Positions 7,165 to 8,307 of a stretch of DNA of 8,307 bases are shown here, in pieces (position 1 is the first letter of the stretch; every line of letters starts with the position of its first letter). Origin of the DNA: Treponema sp. (GTDB lineage: Bacteria > Spirochaetota > Spirochaetia > Treponematales > Breznakiellaceae); NCBI GenBank assembly GCA_031257695.1, contig JAIROB010000009.1, positions 1 through 8,307 of the forward strand. The letters run 5' to 3'. Made by a program: the position numbers and the translations under genes. The notes under the pieces were generated by a model. It made no database searches. It was given only the letters and a program-made list of their open reading frames with translations, and was not told the origin of the DNA.

Positions 7165-7184
7165 AGCATACTCCTTCCCCTCTC

Positions 7185-7212
7185 TATATAACAAGCATAA
7201 TGCCAATCACAA
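7185..7212 (-). promoter_or_regulatory. Predicted promoter of the lipoprotein/outer-membrane operon
   Basis: On the minus strand TTGTGA (complement of 7207-7212) is followed after 16 bp by TATATA (complement of 7185-7190). A TG one base before it gives an extended -10. Transcription would begin near 7178, leaving a leader of about 14 nt that contains the AGGAG ribosome binding site. Consensus match only; the -35 is imperfect. Confidence 0.5.
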
Positions 7213-7292
7213 CGCGCTCATTCATGTTGTCCATAAATAAGCCGGAAATTCAAAAAAACGTCCAAGGGATTCAAAGTCAAAGACCATAAGCG

Positions 7293-7306
7293 CCCCGCCG
7301 GCGGGG
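7293..7306. repeat. 14-bp perfect GC palindrome
   Basis: CCCCGCCGGCGGGG is its own reverse complement. It lies in the non-coding space between the lipoprotein promoter and the hairpin cluster further right. It has no adjacent T-run, so it does not look like an intrinsic terminator. Function unknown; it may belong to the same REP-like group as the hairpins at 7387-7456. Confidence 0.5.
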
Positions 7307-7386
7307 ATCGATGCATACCCTTCTCTTTTTTAGCGGGGGGGATCTCTACTGCTTTAGTTATGGAACTGTCATCTGCGTATTCTCAA

Positions 7387-7456
7387 GGGGGAAGTCTCCC
7401 CCTGCGCTCCAGCCGCAAGCGGCTTGCGCTACCCCCTCTGCGGGGGATACCCCCGC
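7387..7456. repeat. REP-like cluster of three GC-rich hairpins
   Basis: Three strong palindromes follow one another. The first is GGGGGA/TCCCCC (7387-7392, 7397-7402). The second is a pair of overlapping palindromes, AGCCGC/GCGGCT (7411-7424) and GCAAGC/GCTTGC (7415-7427). The third is GCGGGGG/CCCCCGC around ATA (7440-7446, 7450-7456). They lie downstream of the J-domain gene and upstream of the divergently placed lipoprotein promoter region. The rest of the 7213-7521 gap holds no convincing gene. The look is that of repetitive extragenic palindromes, which can stall polymerase or protect 3' ends of messages. Copies elsewhere in the genome would be needed to call it a repeat family. Confidence 0.5.
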
Positions 7457-7473
7457 AACGCCCCCGAACTTTT

Positions 7474-7520
7474 GCCGGACACGTTCCCGTGAGTTTTTGT
7501 TTTAAGATTTGCGGTCCGGC
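7474..7520 (-). other. Distant inverted repeat after the J-domain gene
   Basis: GCCGGAC (7474-7480) and GTCCGGC (7514-7520) are a perfect 7-bp inverted repeat with a 33-nt loop. The right arm lies immediately beyond the stop codon of the J-domain gene (7522-7524). A 3'-end structure is possible, but no T-run follows on the minus strand, so a terminator call would be weak. Confidence 0.25.
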
Positions 7521-7521
7521 C

Positions 7522-7980
7522 CTATTCGGTTTTTCCCGTTTCCCGCCACCGTTCAATCCGGTCGTAGGCCGCGTTGATCCGCGCTGATTTGGCGGTGGCT
7601 TTACGCATATTCCCCTCATGCCCCGCGTGACGGTCCGGGTGGTGCAGTTTGAGCAGTTTTTTGTACGCGGTTTTGCAGACCTCCGCGGACGCGCCGAAGG
7701 CCAGGCCAAGCTCGTCAAAGTCCCGTCTCAGGCTCTCCGGCGGCGCTCCCCGCCCGGCGTTTTCTCCCGCGCCGCTTCTCCGGGGATCCCTGCCTGCGCC
7801 CGGAAAGGCGCGTTCATCTTCAAACCCGGCCTTCCCGCGGCCAAGAAAATTTTCAAGCTCCTCGTAGGCCGCCTCTACATCCGGATCGCTATGCCCCCTC
7901 CCCGGAGCGGGCCCTTGGGAAGGCCCGGAGCCGTTGAGGTAGCTGCGTATGACATCGCCCAGGCGATCAAAGATTCCCAC
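7522..7980 (-). CDS. J-domain (DnaJ-like) protein
   Basis: The 152-residue protein has a C-terminal J-domain (about 87-146). It contains the helix II segment KTAYKKLLKLHHPDRH with the HPD tripeptide at 114-116, the element that stimulates the ATPase of DnaK-type chaperones. It also has the helix III segment SARINAAYDRIERW (132-145). There is no Gly/Phe region, zinc finger or substrate-binding C-domain, so it is a class C J-protein rather than DnaJ itself. The N-terminus MGIFDRLGDVIRSYLNG is probably a short amphipathic helix. Residues 18-85 are Gly/Pro/charge-rich and probably disordered. The start is GTG at 7980, the only in-frame start candidate before the upstream stop at 8023-8025, and it has no Shine-Dalgarno sequence. 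It is likely to recruit Hsp70 to a specific client; the client cannot be inferred. Confidence 0.85.
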   Translation of the reverse strand: MGIFDRLGDVIRSYLNGSGPSQGPAPGRGHSDPDVEAAYEELENFLGRGKAGFEDERAFPGAGRDPRRSGAGENAGRGAPPESLRRDFDELGLAFGASAEVCKTAYKKLLKLHHPDRHAGHEGNMRKATAKSARINAAYDRIERWRETGKTE

Positions 7981-7986
7981 GGTTTC

Positions 7987-8015
7987 ACTATACCCGTCCG
8001 GCGCTTTTACAGCAA
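7987..8015 (-). promoter_or_regulatory. Predicted promoter of the J-domain gene
   Basis: On the minus strand TTGCTG (complement of 8010-8015) and TATAGT (complement of 7987-7992) are separated by 17 bp. Six bases separate the -10 box from the GTG start codon, so transcription would begin at or next to the start codon. That would make the message leaderless or nearly so. The promoter abuts the end of the 96-bp repeat block (first repeat starts at 8019). Confidence 0.45.
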
Positions 8016-8018
8016 GAA

Positions 8019-8105
8019 CCCCCTATGGGCTCGAATGAGGTTAACGGGAACGCATGTAGCCTAAAACGGGTGGCGGCGGAGTATGCCCGGCGCTCACTTG
8101 CCTGT
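8019..8105 (+). repeat. Direct repeat, copy 1 (96-bp period)
   Basis: This 87-bp unit begins CCCCCTATGGGCTCGAATGA and ends CGCTCACTTGCCTGT. It matches copy 2 (8115-8201) at 84 of 87 positions; the three differences are at 8049, 8054 and 8058. A 9-bp spacer (8106-8114) separates the copies. The right part includes GGGTGGCGGCGGAGTATGCC (8068-8087), which recurs inverted at 8269-8288. Confidence 0.9.
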
Positions 8106-8307
8106 GGGCTGCGCCCCCCTATGGGCTCGAATGAGGTTAACGGGGACGCATATAGACTAAAACGGGTGGCGGCGGAGTATGCCCGGCGCTCACTTGCCTG
8201 TAGAGTCCGCTTCCGCAGCCCCGCTGCGCGGGTCTGCTGCAGCGGGGAATTCCAGAGACGTTCGGCCAGGCAGACTCCGCCGCCACCCGCCTTTGTCCCG
8301 GGCGTCC
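8025..8307 (+). CDS. Doubtful open frame spanning the repeats, runs off the window
   Basis: From the ATG at 8025 the frame stays open for 94 codons to the window edge. Each repeat copy reads MGSNEVNG, then variable residues, then LKRVAAEYARRSLAC, and both copies begin with their own ATG (8025 and 8121). The three differences between copies change Asn to Asp, Cys to Tyr and Ser to Arg. No ribosome binding site precedes either ATG. A minus-strand frame is also open from the window edge to a TAG at 7988-7990. In GC-rich DNA such openness is common, and an inverted third copy speaks for a DNA- or RNA-level repeat. I give it only as a possibility; no family is recognised. Confidence 0.15.
   Translation, partial: MGSNEVNGNACSLKRVAAEYARRSLACGLRPPMGSNEVNGDAYRLKRVAAEYARRSLACRVRFRSPAARVCCSGEFQRRSARQTPPPPAFVPGV
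8115..8201 (+). repeat. Direct repeat, copy 2 (96-bp period)
   Basis: Second copy of the 87-bp unit. It differs from copy 1 only at 8145 (G for A), 8150 (A for G) and 8154 (A for C). The near-identity points to a recent duplication or gene conversion. The period of 96 bp is a multiple of three, so any reading frame is preserved from one copy to the next. Confidence 0.9.
8219..8247. other. Perfect 9-bp inverted repeat
   Basis: CCCCGCTGC (8219-8227) and GCAGCGGGG (8239-8247) pair around an 11-nt loop. The hairpin lies between direct repeat copy 2 and the inverted third copy, at the tip of the larger foldback these two could form. No T-run follows on either strand. Confidence 0.6.
8265..8307 (-). 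repeat. Diverged inverted third copy of the repeat, cut by the window edge
   Basis: Read on the minus strand, the last bases give GGACGC, then GAC, then GGGTGGCGGCGGAGTCTGCC, in the same order as in copies 1 and 2. The 20-base core (8269-8288) matches 19 of 20 positions. Outside the core the match is weaker, with one gap. Copy 2 and this copy could pair as a long imperfect hairpin with about 80 nt between the arms. The copy probably continues beyond the window. Confidence 0.65.

Noticed and set aside
7165..7206. Upstream in-frame start for the large lipoprotein
   Set aside because: It would precede the predicted -10 box and spoil the lipoprotein signal; the ATG at 7164 has AGGAG at proper spacing.
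7618..8064. Plus-strand open frame antisense to the J-domain gene
   Set aside because: The minus strand encodes a clear HPD J-domain; the plus frame is Arg/Pro-rich and lacks motifs.
8019..8201. CRISPR array
   Set aside because: There are only two units of 87 bp with a 9-bp spacer, far from the usual 24-37 bp repeats and similar-sized spacers, and no cas gene is present.
8019..8201. Template/variable repeat pair of a diversity-generating retroelement
   Set aside because: The three differences are not concentrated at adenines of one copy in the usual way, and no reverse transcriptase is seen.

Overview
The window looks like chromosomal DNA from a GC-rich spirochaete, most plausibly a Treponema of the insect-gut type. 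This is inferred from the style of the proteins: two lipoproteins (one with a relaxed, spirochaete-like lipobox), a beta-barrel protein ending in an aromatic strand, and a short J-domain protein. No rRNA or phylogenetic marker is present, so the assignment is tentative.

Positions 1-4620 (plus strand) hold a compact type II fatty-acid synthesis operon in the order fabH, fabD, fabG, fabF, fabZ. All five enzymes are full length and keep their catalytic residues. FabD loads malonyl onto acyl carrier protein (ACP), FabH starts the chain, FabF elongates it, FabG reduces the 3-keto group and FabZ dehydrates. The ACP gene (acpP) and the enoyl-ACP reductase needed to complete the cycle are not in the window. 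A strong sigma-70-type promoter (TTGACA, then an extended TATTAT) lies in an 80% AT block at 56-115. It carries two perfect inverted repeats, one in the -35/-10 spacer and one at the predicted transcript start. These are good operator candidates.

Positions 4657-7164 (minus strand) hold a three-gene envelope operon convergent with fab: a 335-residue lipoprotein, a 140-residue lipoprotein, and a 343-residue protein with an N-terminal periplasmic domain and a C-terminal barrel-like domain. None has a function I can name.

Positions 7165-7521 are non-coding. They hold the promoter of the envelope operon and a cluster of GC-rich hairpins resembling REP elements. Positions 7522-7980 (minus) encode a 152-residue protein with a C-terminal J-domain, starting at GTG with no visible ribosome binding site.

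Positions 8019-8307 hold two near-identical direct repeats with a 96-bp period, followed by a diverged inverted third copy that runs off the window. The repeat reads open in at least one frame on each strand. I see no complete new defence, mobile or biosynthetic system. The fab promoter palindromes and the repeat block at the right edge are the parts most worth following up.
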